Assembly: GCF_901709675.1 (NCBI RefSeq)
Contig: NC_051095.1
Span: 23,947,956-24,011,955 of the forward strand
Length of the DNA: 64,000 nt
Source of the DNA: Syngnathus acus
Lineage: Eukaryota > Chordata > Actinopteri > Syngnathiformes > Syngnathidae
Reading direction: 5' to 3'
Shown: positions 1-12,963 of the stretch, piece after piece
How positions within the stretch are numbered: the stretch's first letter is position 1
Layout: each line of letters opens with the position of its first letter
Made by a program: the position numbers and the translations under genes
The notes under the pieces: generated by a model
The model's input: only the letters and a program-made list of their open reading frames with translations
Database searches by the model: none
Told to the model about the DNA's origin: nothing

Positions 1-60
1 ACTGTTTAATTGATCTGGAGGCCTTTAATTTATTAAAAATATTGAGATGTAACTGGATCC

Positions 61-260
61 AAAATCATGCACGGTTGGCTGATTGACTACACTAAATTGT
101 CCAGAGGTGTGATTGTGAGCGCAAATAGTTTGTCTATTTGGCTAGTGACCAATTCAGTGTGTCCCCCACTTACTGCTTGAAGTCATCTGGAATAGTCTCC
201 AGCATGCCCGTGACCCTCGTGAGGATGAGCGGTACGATGAATAGATAAATTAATGGATAA
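61..260 (+). repeat. Decayed 3' part of the tRNA-headed SINE seen intact at 33668-34024
   Basis: The stretch keeps the diagnostic order of the 3' half of the family: the 'attgtccagaggtgtga' block, the 'ccaattcagtgtgtccccc' block, 'ctccagcatgcccgtgac' and a tail resembling 'atggataa'. It has many substitutions relative to the intact copy, so it is old. No coding potential. Confidence 0.6.
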
Positions 261-1974
261 ATTAGAATTCCTCCAAAAGAAAAACATAAGGGCAAATAAA
301 ATAACTTGGCAAGAATCTGACCAGGAAAAAAATGTTAGTTTTAAAAAAGTCAAATTAGTTTTTATAATCTCATGTGAAAAGTTACTAAATTCAGCAACAA
401 GAGTGCTAAGTTGGTTCAGCGCACATAAATAGACAAATAAACATTGAAGGAATAGGGGCAAAAGACACAAAACCCGCCTAGCCACAATACCAGATAAGCT
501 CACATCTCTTTGGATAAAGTATACAAGCAGACAAGTATATTCATGGAATCAACCAATAAAGCAGACATAACTAGACATTCTTTGATGCAAGATAATAACA
601 GAGGTTGCTACAACTTTATGATTCAATATGTATTTCTGTGCACTGCAAAATAAATGTATTTTGATATGTTGCTTACATAGCTTAATGACCCTTAAGGAAC
701 TGTGTAATGCATGCCTGATGTTTGTTCTCTAAATCATGGACACGGCCAGAGTCGTCTTGACCGTACAGTACTTGATTATATCTTGTGTTTTGATTAAACG
801 TCATATGTCGCCTAATGCGAGACGCCAGCTTTTAGATTACTACTGAACGCTCTGCACAGAGGGAAATGTTTTGCCTAACAGAAAAGATATGGTGGAAAGC
901 ATGATTAAACTAAGAATATAATGATGTGAGCAAAGACATGAACTAACTTTGCATAGTCAGGGAACAGTAATAGATTAATGATGTTACAGCCAAAAAGCTC
1001 AAATAAATTCGTACAAAATGACAAAAGTGAAAGAATGAGGTACGACAGTATATGTGCAAGGAATGGAGCAGAATGTTTACAGGAAGGTCACTTGGAGATA
1101 AAACCAGCTGGTGCCAGAAGGAGACAGCCAAGGACTCGGCCAAAGATGATCCCCAAGGCCGAAAGACAGGATGGAAGACGGCAGCCCCCACACACACACC
1201 GAATCGTCCATACCAGCACCCACTCCCATGGAATCAAACTCTACTGCGAACTCGCCCCACCCCAACAACTCATCACCCATCAAACTCGCCCCACACCGGC
1301 ATGAGCAACTGAATATAAGCAGACCAAAGAACCTTGAACGTTGCCTTTTCTGAATGGAGACTTTCTGCACTTGAAGGGCCCAGCGCTGTATTGTACTTTC
1401 CTGAAAACAGAGCTTTCTTAACAAGAATTATGATTGAACTCAACCAACCTGTGTAAGTCTAATTTCTGCTTCAGTGTCTTTGCATTTTCCTAAATCTGAA
1501 GAAATTAAACGAGCACGCAGTGAGTGAATTGGATAACAGGTGATTGGCAATGGCTTTTGCCGTGAGGCGCAGATAGCGCTCCCTAAATTGTGGACCAAAA
1601 TCCAACAACATTTACACTCGGATTTTGTGGAAGAATAATGTCAGAATAATATAATGTCAGATAATGGGTGTCAAATATGCACAAACAATGAAATAAAACT
1701 TTGATACAATACACCTTTATATAGCGCTTTTCCAACAGCTGCCGCTGTAACAAAGCACTCTATAGAATAGAACAAAATAACAAACAACATAAATAAAACA
1801 TTGGCAATACAGCATTCCCTCATTATTTTATGGTTCACCTTTTGCAGCCTTGCTGTTTCATGGATTTGTGGGACGGGTGTCAGCGTATTATACTTTTATG
1901 TATTTATTTTACGTAGGAATAGTAAACAGCGATGTACTTATCCCTTATGATGATTGACAAAAATGGACTCAGTT
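261..1974. other. Intergenic sequence with no recognised gene
   Basis: No open frame here resembles a known protein. The overlapping short frames around 978-1424 come from low-complexity C/A-rich sequence (a cacacaca run near 1190) and lack codon-like structure. Around 1707-1770 there is a fragment with the 'tatatagcgctttt' motif found in many fish interspersed repeats. I see nothing else to annotate. Confidence 0.5.
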
Positions 1975-2680
1975 CTCCCTTGCCCGGACACAAGTCACCA
2001 GGGCCCCCCTCTGGAGCCAGGCTTGGAGGTGGTGCTCGAAGGCGAGCGTCTGGTGGCCGGACCTTCACCCATGGGGCACGGCCAGGCACAGCCTAAAAAA
2101 GGCAACATGGGTCCCCCTTCACATGGGCTCTCCACCTATGGGAGGGACCAAAGGAGTCGGGTGCAGAGTGAGCTGGGCGGCGGCCAAAGGGGGATCAGTA
2201 CATCCTATCCCTGGCTTCTGTCCTATCCCTGGCTTCTGGAATGTCACCTCTCTGGCTGGGAAAGAGCCCAAGCTGGTGTGTGAGGCAGAAAAAGTCAGAC
2301 TAGACATAGTCGGACTTGCCTCCACACATACGTAGCTTGGGTTCTGGTACAAGCCCTCTCAAGAGGGGCTGGACTCTCTTCCACTTGGCCACGGCAAGAG
2401 GCGCAGAGTAGGTGTGGGCATACTTATTGCCCCCCCCCCCCCAACTAGGCCACCTGCACATTGGAGTTCACCCCGGTGAACGAGAGAGTAGTTTCCCTCC
2501 ACCTTTGGGTGGGGAAACGGGTCCTGAGTGTTGTTTGTGTCTATGCACCAAATGGCAGCTCAGAGTACCCACCTTTTTTGAAGTCCTTGGAAGAAGTGCT
2601 GGAAAGTGCTCCTTCTGGGGACTCCATCGTTCTGCTGGGTGACTTCAATGCTCACGTGGGCAATGACAGTGAGACCTGGA

Positions 2681-2969
2681 CAGTGGCGTAGCCAAGCCGG
2701 GGCGAGCCGGGGCGGCGCCCCGGTTAGGACTCCCTGCGCCCCGGTTGAAAAAAATCGAGCTTTTTCGATTCTTCATTTTCATGCCGTTTTTTTCTTTCGG
2801 TCTTGCGCGAATGTGCTTGCGCTATTCTAAGTGCGCGATGTTATCCATTCACCGTTTGCCTCCCGGACCCGGATGTTGTTTTAGCGATCAGCGAACGGCG
2901 TGGGTGATGTTCGATTTTTTTTCCTGTGGGCGCGCGCCCCTACTGGAAAAATTCCTGGCTACGCCACTG
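2681..2969. mobile_element. hAT-type MITE, family 'GGCGTAGCC', inserted in the LINE
   Basis: The 289-bp element has terminal inverted repeats CAGTGGCGTAGCCA / TGGCTACGCCACTG. It is flanked by a perfect 8-bp target duplication GACCTGGA (2673-2680 and 2970-2977), typical of hAT transposons. A second copy is at 43091-43398. No transposase is encoded. Removing the element and one duplication rejoins the LINE text (…agacctggaagggcgtg…). Confidence 0.92.
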
Positions 2970-3488
2970 GACCTGGAAGGGCGTGATTGGGAGGAACGGT
3001 CCCCTCGATTAGAACCCAAGCCGTGTTCTATTACTGGACTTCTGTGCGCGACATGGATTTTTCATAATAAACACCATGTTCAAGCATAAGGGTGTTCATG
3101 TGTGCACACCCGAGGCCGCAATTCGATGATCGACTTTGTAGTCGTGTCATCGGATTTCCAGGCGCTTGTTTTGGACATTCGGGTGAAGAAAGGGGCGGAG
3201 CTTTCAACTGATCACTACCTGATAGAGGGTTGGCTCAGACGGTGGAGGAACCGACAGGTACCGAATGGCCAAGCGGAATGCGGCTTCGGCGGTTGCTGAG
3301 GCAAAAACCCGGGCGTGGGAGGAGTTCGGCCAGGCCACGGAGAATGACTTCCGGACGGCTTCGAGGTAATTCTGGTCCACCATTCAACGTCTCCGGAGAG
3401 GAAAGAAGTGCACCGTTAACACTGTGTACAGTGGAGACGGTGTGCTGCTGACCTCGACTCGGGACATTGTGAGTCAATGAGGAGAATA

Positions 3489-4794
3489 CCGTCTTTTTCC
3501 AGGTATGATACGCCCCCATGTATAATACGCACCCTAAAAATCGCATGTCCATGCTGGAAAAAAGCCTGTACCCATGTATAATACGCACCCAAATTTTGAC
3601 TCTTAAGTCCGTAAACGTAAAATTATTTCAGAAAAAAGATCATCTTTGGGAACAACCGGATGTTATTCTGCCGGTCAGTATCACTGCGCATGCGGTAGCA
3701 AACTCGATAGCGAAGAAATATGTGAGACTCTCAACGGGATCACCAATATTTGAGTGATGTTCCAGTTATTTATTATCTTTCTGTGTGTTCACAATTGTCA
3801 TGGTGATCTTTCTGGTGATTTCTTAACTAGGCTGGATGTATTTTTTTTGTTAGCGTTGATTTCTCCGACTGCCCAGAAAGGCACCACCGCGATCAGTTAG
3901 GTTAAAATGAAAAGAGAGGAAAGTGACGTGCGGACATGTGAAAAAGGCGGCTCTATATGGGAGAGAAGTTGAAGAGGAATAAAAACACCCTTGGAAACCA
4001 AAACTTGCCACTCGTCGTGACTCGGAGCCGCAACAAATGTTTCGGATTTGTGTAGGGTACATTGTGACAGCAAACGAGCAGGTGATCGAGCAAGCGTCTG
4101 ATACGAGAGCATTGTGTTCGTATGGAGCGTGTTTGAAGTGAACAGCAGAGAGGAAAGGAACAAGGCAAAGTGTTGTGAAATAAAATATTACCTGTAATAC
4201 GCATTTAGGTTTAGAACTGAACTCTTGCTCTTTAGTAGATAGCTGACGTGTCTTGCGCATCCGTTCTGCGCATCTGTAATGGCGGCCTCCGTATGATATC
4301 CGGTTTGCGATGGAGATTAAAAAACAAACAATATTTGACAATAACACACCATCAAGGATTGCACCATCGCATCAAGCGATGTGTCATCAATTATGAATTT
4401 TACTGACTAAGTGTGTTGGCAGGATGGCTGAATGCGATGCGCGATTGACGTGTCTTGCGCATCCGTTCTGCGCATACTGTCATGGCGGCCTCCGTATGAT
4501 ATCCGGTCTGCGATGGAGATTAAAAAACAAACAATATTTGACAATAACACACCATCAAGGATTGCACCATCGCATCAAACGATGTCGTCAATTATGAATT
4601 TTACTGACTAAGTGTGTTGGGCAGGATGGCTGAATGCGATGCGCGATTGACAACAAACAAGAAGAAAGGTGATTTCAAGTTTTATTTCGAGGGAGATTTT
4701 TTTCAAAAATTGTTGTACCCATGTATAATGCGCACCCCAGATTTTAGGACAATAAATTAGTTAAATTTTGCGCATTATACATGGAAGAAGACGG
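3489..4794. mobile_element. TA-inserting MITE, family A (CCGT…ACGG), with internal 201-bp duplication
   Basis: The element starts CCGTCTTTTTCCAGG and ends ATGGAAGAAGACGG. It sits between duplicated TA dinucleotides (3487-3488 and 4795-4796) within LINE coding sequence, where 'ggagaaTActtcgaag' is rebuilt on excision. Subterminal 'tgtataatacgcaccc' repeats are present at both ends. Positions 4246-4446 and 4447-4648 are a near-identical tandem duplication not found in the other copies (47346, 53492, 55371). A minus-strand open frame of 165 codons (3850-4347) is partly shared with the 47346 copy, but it resembles nothing known. TA target choice suggests the Tc1/mariner/pogo group (inference). 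Confidence 0.88.
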
Positions 4795-5427
4795 TACTTC
4801 GAAGACCTCAGTTCCACCAACATGCCTTCCATTGTGGAAGCAGCGCCTGGAGACTCTGAGGTGGGCTCTCCAATCTGTGGGGTCGAAGTTACCGAGGTAG
4901 TTAAAAAGCTCCTCGGTGGCGGGGCCCCAGGGGTGGATGAGAGTTCCTAAAGGCTCTGGATGTTGTGGTGCTGTCCTGGCTGACACGCTTCTACAACATT
5001 GCGTGGACGTCGGGGACAGTGCTTCCGGATTGGCAGACTGGGGTGGTGATCCTCCTTTCTAAGAAGGGGGACCAGCTCTCTATACCCTCGGCAGGATCCT
5101 CGAGAGTGCATGGGAGTTCGCTCAACCAGTCCACGTGTTTTGTGGCCCTGGACAAGGCGTTCGACCGTGCTTTGGGAGTATGGGGTGCAAAACCCACTGA
5201 TAAGGGCGGTTCGGTCACTGTATCACCGATGTCAGAGCTTGGTCCGCATTTCCAGTAGTAAGTCGATTTTTTTTCCAGTAAGGGTTGGACTGCTCTTTGT
5301 CACCAATTCTGTTCATAACTTTTAGGAACAGAATTTATAGGCGCAGCCAATGCATTGTGGGTGTCTGGTTTGGTGACCTCAGCATCGCATCTCTGCTTTT
5401 TGCAGATGATGTGGTTGGCTTCTTCAA

Positions 5428-5640
5428 GTTTCTGTAACCGGGGACTGAACCACCAAGGTCCCTCCCTTTGGCTGCCACCCACCAAGCCCACTGCGCATTT
5501 GACCCCTCCATTTTCTGGGTCCTCACCTAGAGCTTTTTTTACATGGATGACCTTTGCAGGGGCATAATATCCCAGACTACTCCTAGCTCCTAGGATCATT
5601 GAAACATGCAAACCCCTCCACCACAATAAGGTGACGTCTC
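5428..5640 (-). mobile_element. Inverted LINE 5'-leader fragment abutting the LINE remnant
   Basis: Read on the minus strand, this segment resembles the leader of the same LINE family (the 'gggagggacc' and 'gcagccaaaggg' blocks near 2130-2200). It also contains the 'aggggcataa…cccagac…caaacccctccaccac' block seen again at 11690-11770. It lies head-on against the plus-strand fragment ending at about 5427. This could be a target-primed inversion or a second insertion. Confidence 0.6.
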
Positions 5641-6793
5641 ATGAATTGTTTAAAAAGTTTTTTGATAGTGTTCAAATGGAATAACAGTATATTGGTTTAC
5701 ATTGATTAATCATTGCTTTCCATGAACATGTAGACGTAGTATGCTACTATATTTTAATGTTGTTTAATATGGTGTTACTTGAAGAGCTTTGTTGTATTTT
5801 GTGTAAAAACTTTGAGGATTCCTGCCGAGAGTATTTTGATTGGCACACAAATTCATATTAACTTGAACTTTTTTTGTCGAGAGCCATGTATCTGTGATTT
5901 GCATATAATGAACCATGGGGGTCAACTGAATTGAGTTTTTGAATTATTTTTTTATTTTTGAACGGGATTAGTTGTTTGGTTTCTTGCATTACAATGAAAA
6001 ACAAATCTACATGATTGCAATGTAAATGAGGGCCTGAAGAAAAATGAGGTGATACCTTATAAAATCAAGATATTCTCAATTGTGTTTCATTGAAAGGGCA
6101 AGAATAAAACTTCCAAGTTACATCTCCATAAAGATATAACATCTACAGAACGGCAGATGTAATGATTTTTTTCCCTCTAAATTGCGGCCACAATAAAAAC
6201 ACAATTTGCGCGCAAAACCTGATTTGTATTGCTGAGTTTACATTACGTTGCACCGGCATCCTATGATTTCTTTTTATGTCCTTTTCAATCAAAATCAGTT
6301 CAGACAACGGATGCATATTGACTCCACAAATCCTTCATGGAATAAATATTCCAATTTATTCCTTTGCATAATTATGAGTTTACACGTTTGTGGCACTTTA
6401 GTAAAAGCAAAGACATATAAATAGTTGACCCAACACACACACACACACACGTTTTTTTGTAGGAAGGTAATTTTCTACTTAGAGGAAAAATCTGTGTATT
6501 TTGTGTCGAAGTGCAATATTTGTTTTGCCAGCAGAGGGCGCGGAGAAGCTTGCCTATACGAAGAGCAGGGGCTGACTGCCATAAAGAGTCATTGTACTCT
6601 GATGCTTGACAGAGCAGCGCACCGAGAACACTGTCCAACTTTGTCATTGTCCTTCGACAGGTGTTGAAATGAAAAATAAATGTTGCACAGCGGGTGAATT
6701 GGCCCATCATTTCTGTCTGAGTTACATGTTAAGTTGTTATGGAATAAAATGCTGACAATATCAACGCAGAATTATGTTTCAAATCAAAGAAAA
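5641..6793. other. AT-rich intergenic spacer, no gene recognised
   Basis: No convincing ORF or named repeat was seen. There is a short (AC)n run at about 6431-6450. The stretch lies downstream of the 3' end of ENPP6 and may include distal 3' sequence. Confidence 0.4.
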
Positions 6794-6799
6794 TTTATT
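6794..6799 (-). terminator. Candidate ENPP6 polyadenylation signal
   Basis: AATAAA occurs on the minus strand about 415 nt downstream of the ENPP6 stop codon. The hexamer is common in AT-rich DNA, so transcript data are required. Confidence 0.35.
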
Positions 6800-7212
6800 T
6801 ATAGAACAATAAAGAAAGTTAAAGAAATTTGCATTGAATATCAAAATATTTATAGCACAGTATAGTTGCATTTTTCCTGGACAACATGTACCTCACTTCA
6901 GTCAAAAAATCTCACGGTTCTTAAAAGGACTCTGAAAAGACATTAACTTGGAATTTAAAAAAAACAATATGTATTCATTCTATCTATTCATACTATCAAT
7001 GTTATCTGTATTCTATTCTACTTTCTTTCATAGCTGGGCTTTTTGTCCTTCTAAATCACACTCATAATTAAGAATGTTTGGAATTTCTTCAATTAAAACC
7101 TAATCCCAGTAGAAATTTCAAAACACCATTCAAGATTCGTAATTGATGTGCCAGCTCTTGGTGGTTTCAAGCAAAACTGTGTAGCTTGTTACATTTCTTT
7201 TGCCTGTACACT

Positions 7213-10200
7213 TTAAAAATAATGCCGCAGTGCCAGCAGGGTTTCTAATAAAGCTAACCAGCAGATCCACTGGGTTGTGGGCAAGTGCAGACCACCAGAA
7301 CTGTTGAGGAGATTCTCAACCCGGGACCAGGACCCATTATTTGGCAAAGGTTCCACTCCCAATGTCCGACATAATACGTTATAGACGTCCACAGATCGGA
7401 TAGGAAGAGCACGGAAATTCTGCTTGAAGTCTACATGAAAGGAAGAGGACAATATCTTATTTTGAGAGCAGTTAACTCATTTTTACACTTGTACGACAAT
7501 AAAGACTGTTAAAATGTTACTTTTAAGACTCCCTGTAAGACTGTGCAGTACACTTATTTTTAAGATGTCTGTAACATTGTCAGTCATCTTTCGTCAAACA
7601 TTTACCTTTTACTAAAGGAACCCATTAACTTAGTACCAAATAGATCACAAACAGCCCATTATTCATTGCTTATCACCTGACTTATAAAATAGAAAATTTT
7701 ATTTGAAAGTTTGTGGCAATTGTTTTTTGCATCTATGTTTTATTTTTTTTGTTTGTATTCCTGCAATACACTCGCACTATTCCTGTGTTTGCAGCGATTG
7801 GGCGCTTGCTTGCAGCAGTTCTTACTTGCAGCAGTTCTTACTTGCCGTGTTTTCGTTTTGCAATTGTTTCCTGTGTTTTTTTAGTTTGCACGTGTGTGTT
7901 TGTCTTACTTTTGTTTGCATCTTTTCTTTTCCTGCGTTTGCCACGTTTGCCCATTTGCAGGGCGTTTGCCCCTGTCGGCCACTGTAGCTTACAGAGGCAG
8001 TGCAAAAAAGAGCAGGGCATGGGCGCAAGGGACATAAGTAGATACGTATCTACTATCTACTAGCTGTCTAGTTCACATGAATTTTGAAGAATGATTGCAG
8101 TTTCATGACAATGAGGAACGTAAAGCTTGTTTACATTAAGCGTGCAGTCATGTGGTTGGTTACAATGTAGTGCAAAACCTTGCCAGGAATTTTCGTACAT
8201 GTTTTTCAGGAACAGATAATTAAATTTATATTATGTTCTGTTGTGGAGGCATAGAATGGATCACGTTCCATCCCATCCACCTTCGAGGTTCAACTTTAAA
8301 CAGAAATGTAAGGCCACTAATTTTGTCAGGCTGTTTTTTGCCTTAAAAATCAGAAGCAAAATGAGACTTAAACAGTTCAAATACAACTTATTGTCAATAC
8401 CAGGTCCTGCTGCCAAGAAAAAGCCGCCCATGTCTTTAAAATCATTGTCGTAACCATGCCAGCCATTTTGCCATGCCGAGGTCTCCCCACTGGAGTCATT
8501 TTTCCAGTATGGGAGCTTATCCTTATTCTGGGAAGAACACATTCACAAATATATATTATATAATATCTGGACAAAACATAACCACTACGATGTCAATGAC
8601 AACTTCACATACGTATACAGTTGATAATATTTGTGTGGATATAGGTTTGTCTAGTTTGACTATGATAAATAAAGTACACTAAGACTGTTGATGTACCTGG
8701 ACGATGAACCAGCCAGGATCAGCCACCAGTGTCAGAGGGGCAACAAACTTTCCTGCTTTATAATGGAAGCTGTCAGGGATATCCTCTCTGGCATAAGCAT
8801 GGATGTTTGGCAATTTGGACAAAGCTGCATGCACCTGCAACAAACACATGTGGCGCAAACAATGGCACACATCTGCATGCATCCGATTCTGGTCTCACCT
8901 GTTGGAACTTGTCTCCTTGGATCCACAAACTGACAACTGGTCCTTTGTCCATCATCTTGACAACATCTGACATGTTGATATACTTGTCCAACTCAATCAC
9001 CTTGTCCATCCATTCAATTTTTGTCATGCCATGGTCTGAAAACATCACAACATTGACCTGATTCAACATGTCCTTCTCCTGCAAAAAATGCCAGTATAGA
9101 AGATGTGAATGACAAATAATTATAGGAAAAGAAAGGTAAACCTGTATTTGTAACAATATTTACAGCTTACTAACCTTAATTTTGGAGTTCAGCATCTGCA
9201 TTGCAGTGTCCAGTTGTTGCAGTGCTGTTTTGATCTGAGGGGAGTCTGGACCAAAGTGGTGTCCCTCTACGTCGATTTTCTCATAATATATTGCTGCCAT
9301 GTTTGCATCACCTGACCTACACATTCACACAGACTTTTAAACACGACTTGTAAAAACTAATGATGGGCAAATGAAGCTTCAGGATGATTCATGAACCCGT
9401 TGTTGTGTTTACTTACACCTCTAAATGGCACTCTCTGTTCACTGAAGAGCTGAACCCCACCGACTTGCTATTTCTTAAAACCCTCACTTTAAACCAACAT
9501 TGCCATCTGGAGGAGCCAAAGAATACAACGAATGGTTCATGAAGCTTCATTTTCCCATCACTAGTAAAAACCATAAAACAATAACTATACGTATTTAGTT
9601 CGCACTAAACAACCACTGTGTGAAAGTAATGTACACATATTCAGTAGTTGCAGATCATTTGTCGCAGACGGTTGGGTTTTACAGACATGTCATTCTTACT
9701 TGAGTATGTTGAGAGAACGTTCAATTGAATCCGTTAGGTTTGCCATTGATGGATTGTAGATGTACTCTTCACAGAATGTTGGGCGAACTCCCAGAATCTC
9801 AACCTCACAGCCTACAGACACACAAAGACAAAGGTGAGATGTTAATGATGTTTATCTATAGTTACAGCATTTATTGTTCGACATGGCAGATTCTGCTGCT
9901 TCCTGGTCAGCACTGTTAATTTGTATCTGAGTTATGAATCTGAGTTCAAGAAAGAAATGATTGCAAAGACACAGCACTGTACTGGGTGATTTTAACAATG
10001 ATAGCCTCACTTTGTTCATTTAATTCAACTGATGAACATTGTCCACCTTGTTATGACATAAGGAATTGATATTAGCCATGCATTCATCCATTCACAAGTC
10101 GTCATTATCTCGACTGACTGTGGGAGAGAGGCTGGGTTGACCCTGGACTGGGCACATAGCCTAGAGGTACACAAACACCCATGCGTACTTGCTTTCACAT

Positions 10201-12932
10201 CAATAAACCCTTCTCCCTGATGGCACATTACCCACAAAGCTTAGTCTCTGGTTGCTATGTGAGGGCTGAAGGAAAACAAGAGACGCCTTATCCATTGTAA
10301 CTTCCATCAGTGATTGTTTCCCTTATGTCGAGTTTTGTGAAAAAGGACACCCGTCCATTACATCGACACACTGGAACCTATCGTTCAAAGTCAATTTAAA
10401 GACCAACTGAAGTTCGTTGGAGGAAAAGTATGTACTTAAAAAATCAGACTAGTCGACTAAATGACGCCCTGAAGTGAGCTATCACAACATTGTGAACGAC
10501 TTGATTATTAAGAAGGGCGTCTACACTTGGGAAGACTTCAATGCTGTCAAGAGCCTAGACTCTTATAATTACTTTTTGTCTGGCTCGGTAAAAAACGCTG
10601 GCTGCATTCGACATTTCCATCTTCATCTAGTGACAGTAGAGGTATGCTGCTTTTGGTTGACACATTGAATTGTTTTGTGTCTGGATAAACCTGTCTTGCT
10701 GTACATCGAAAAAGCCTTTTAAGGTGGCTTTGCTTGTTAGCTGCTAACAAAGAAAGGCACTTGCTTGCAGTGCATTGCTCAGCAGAGAGTGTAAAGGTTC
10801 GTGAGTATCGCGTAAAAATGTGTGCAAGACAGACAAAAAACGTTCTGATACGCCATCAATGTAAATCTTTGATTCAAAGAAGTAGATAGATTAAATGTTC
10901 AATATTCCATTATTAGGTGCATGTTTTGTGGTGGTAGCAATCACTCCCAGCGGCGAAAAGAATGATTTGATATCTCTCGTTGAGTGATTGCAGCAGGCGT
11001 GAACAGCACAAGCATTCACCATCTTTGTGAGTTAACATAAAACGGACTTAGCGACTATTTCACCTCTGTTGTCTGCCTCTATAGTCTGACTCACTCAATA
11101 CTCCACTGGGAGTCCACTAACATGGCCGCCTTTGCACACAGAGTACAAATGTGAAATCAGAGAGAGGGGTCTATAGACAATTCCGAGTCCTTAATTTATC
11201 TAGCATGCATGTTGTCGTGCATGCATCTTCACACTTGGCTGTGAACCGTTCCAGTGAGAGTTGAAGATTGTGGCTTGGAGAAGCTGCAAAAAGTAGAGAT
11301 TTAATACTGGGTCCATTAAGCCAAAGACCCTCAACGCCTTGGGTGCGCCGAGAAATTCCGTCCATAAAGAAAATGAAGAGAATCAGTGACAGAGGGCAGC
11401 CTTCGCGGAGTCCAACCCACACTTTAAACAGATTCTACTGACTGCCACTGGTCGCACAGCCGATAATCCACACTCCCAGAGCACCACCAACAAGATACAG
11501 TGGTACCTCTACTTATGAACGCCTATACTGATGGATTTTCCGAGATACGAATGAGATTTCGAGCCTTACAACTTATATTTTTTGCATCTACTTACGAACC
11601 AATTTTCGACTTCCGAACCGACGCATCAGCCACCCATCATAAACGGTCTTTTGAGCCTGCCTTTGTCTGGTCGCTCACCTAGGACCTGGGTGGCCCTGCC
11701 AGGGGCATAAAGCCCCAGACAACTTAGTTCCTAAGATCCCTGGGACACACAAACCCCTCCACCACAGAAAGGTGACAACTCACAGAGAGGACAATTATAT
11801 TTCTCTTTTAATTTAAAATGTTCATCAGGGTGAAATTGTGTGTAACTACCTGGCCAGTAGTACATAAAAACTTTCTTTCCAAGCTTCTGCAAAGTGACCC
11901 ATAGTGGCTCTGATCCATTCCACCATAAAGGCAACCTGCTGTCGGAATTGATCCCGATCAGAAACTCCTTTCCAGAGGATTCATCCCACATGTAGTTTCC
12001 AGTCATCTGATGGACATCACAGTGACGGCCTGTGAAAAAGAAATAATATTCATCATCCAACATCAGCCATTTTCTAGAGCATTTGTCCTCATTGGGTTGC
12101 AGGTGAGCTGGAGTCTATCCCTGCAAACTGTCTGAGAGGTGGGTACAGTAAAACCTCTACTTACGAACTTAATTCGTTCCGTGATTGCGTTCGTAGGTAG
12201 GAATGTTTTTAAGTAGAGGCATGGAAGCTCGTCTGAGGACGACCGAGAGAGAATAGAATGAATGCAAAATGTAAAATGCATGTTTAAGTGCTTTACCTTG
12301 AAAGTACCTTGCTATAAAAGTAGGTGCTTGGGAGACGGGGTTGGTAGGGGGAAATGGGAGAATCGTGTACGTACATTTGCTACACCCTCTTCTAACTTCC
12401 TCGCAGCTTTTTGCACTAGCTTTCTTCGGAGATATGAGTGACTACAAAAACTACGGATTAACTAGTCAATATGCTAACGCACGCTGAGACGAACACAGGA
12501 AGTGGCCGAGCGAAGGGGAGAGACACGCACACACACAATGTCACCTGACACGCTATGACAGTGTCGCTCACGGGTTTGGATGTCGAATTTGTTTCATAAG
12601 TGGAGGCATAAGAATCTTGAGGTTCAGATTCGTATATCGATATGCCTAAGTGTAGGCATTCGAAAGTAGAGGTTTCACTGTATACTGGTTACAAATTCAC
12701 TTATAGAGCAGAAAAACACAATGAACCATTCATTCACACCTATGGACAATTCAGAAACTTCACATTGATATTTTTGGATTGTGGGTGGCACATTGAGTAA
12801 CCTGAGAAATCCTCTATGCAAACATTAGCCATCCAATCAAGTCATAAGACAGATGGGTGTGAAGCAAGACCAGGTGTGTCCCAAACCTTTCTTCCAAGGG
12901 CCGCATACGGAAATAAAATAAAAGAATAAATG

Positions 12933-12963
<31 letters not shown>

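Larger units (their letters stand above)
1975..5427 (+). mobile_element. Degenerate non-LTR retrotransposon (LINE) split by two DNA transposons
   Basis: Pieces of one LINE lie in order at 1975-2680, 2978-3488 and 4797-5427. The first has a GC-rich leader, then an AP-endonuclease-like part ([14 protein letters not shown] and [10 protein letters not shown] near 2530-2660). The second holds the SMIDFVVVSSD and ELSTDH endonuclease motifs at 3120-3215. The third has reverse-transcriptase parts: GAPGVDES near 4920, FYNIAWTSGTVLPDWQTGVV near 4990-5050, and SLLFADDVV near 5390. Frameshifts, stops and a large deletion in the RT palm (about 5090-5150) make it dead. The interruptions are a hAT-type MITE (2681-2969) and a TA-type MITE (3489-4794). 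Both can be excised conceptually with their target duplications, which restores LINE continuity. Clade assignment is not attempted. Confidence 0.85.

Noticed and set aside
3850-4347. 165-codon minus-strand frame, also seen as 173 codons at 47666-48187
   Set aside because: It is kept in two copies because the MITE copies are young and nearly identical. It runs into the element's non-coding body, and the other copies (53492, 55371) break it. No recognisable domain.
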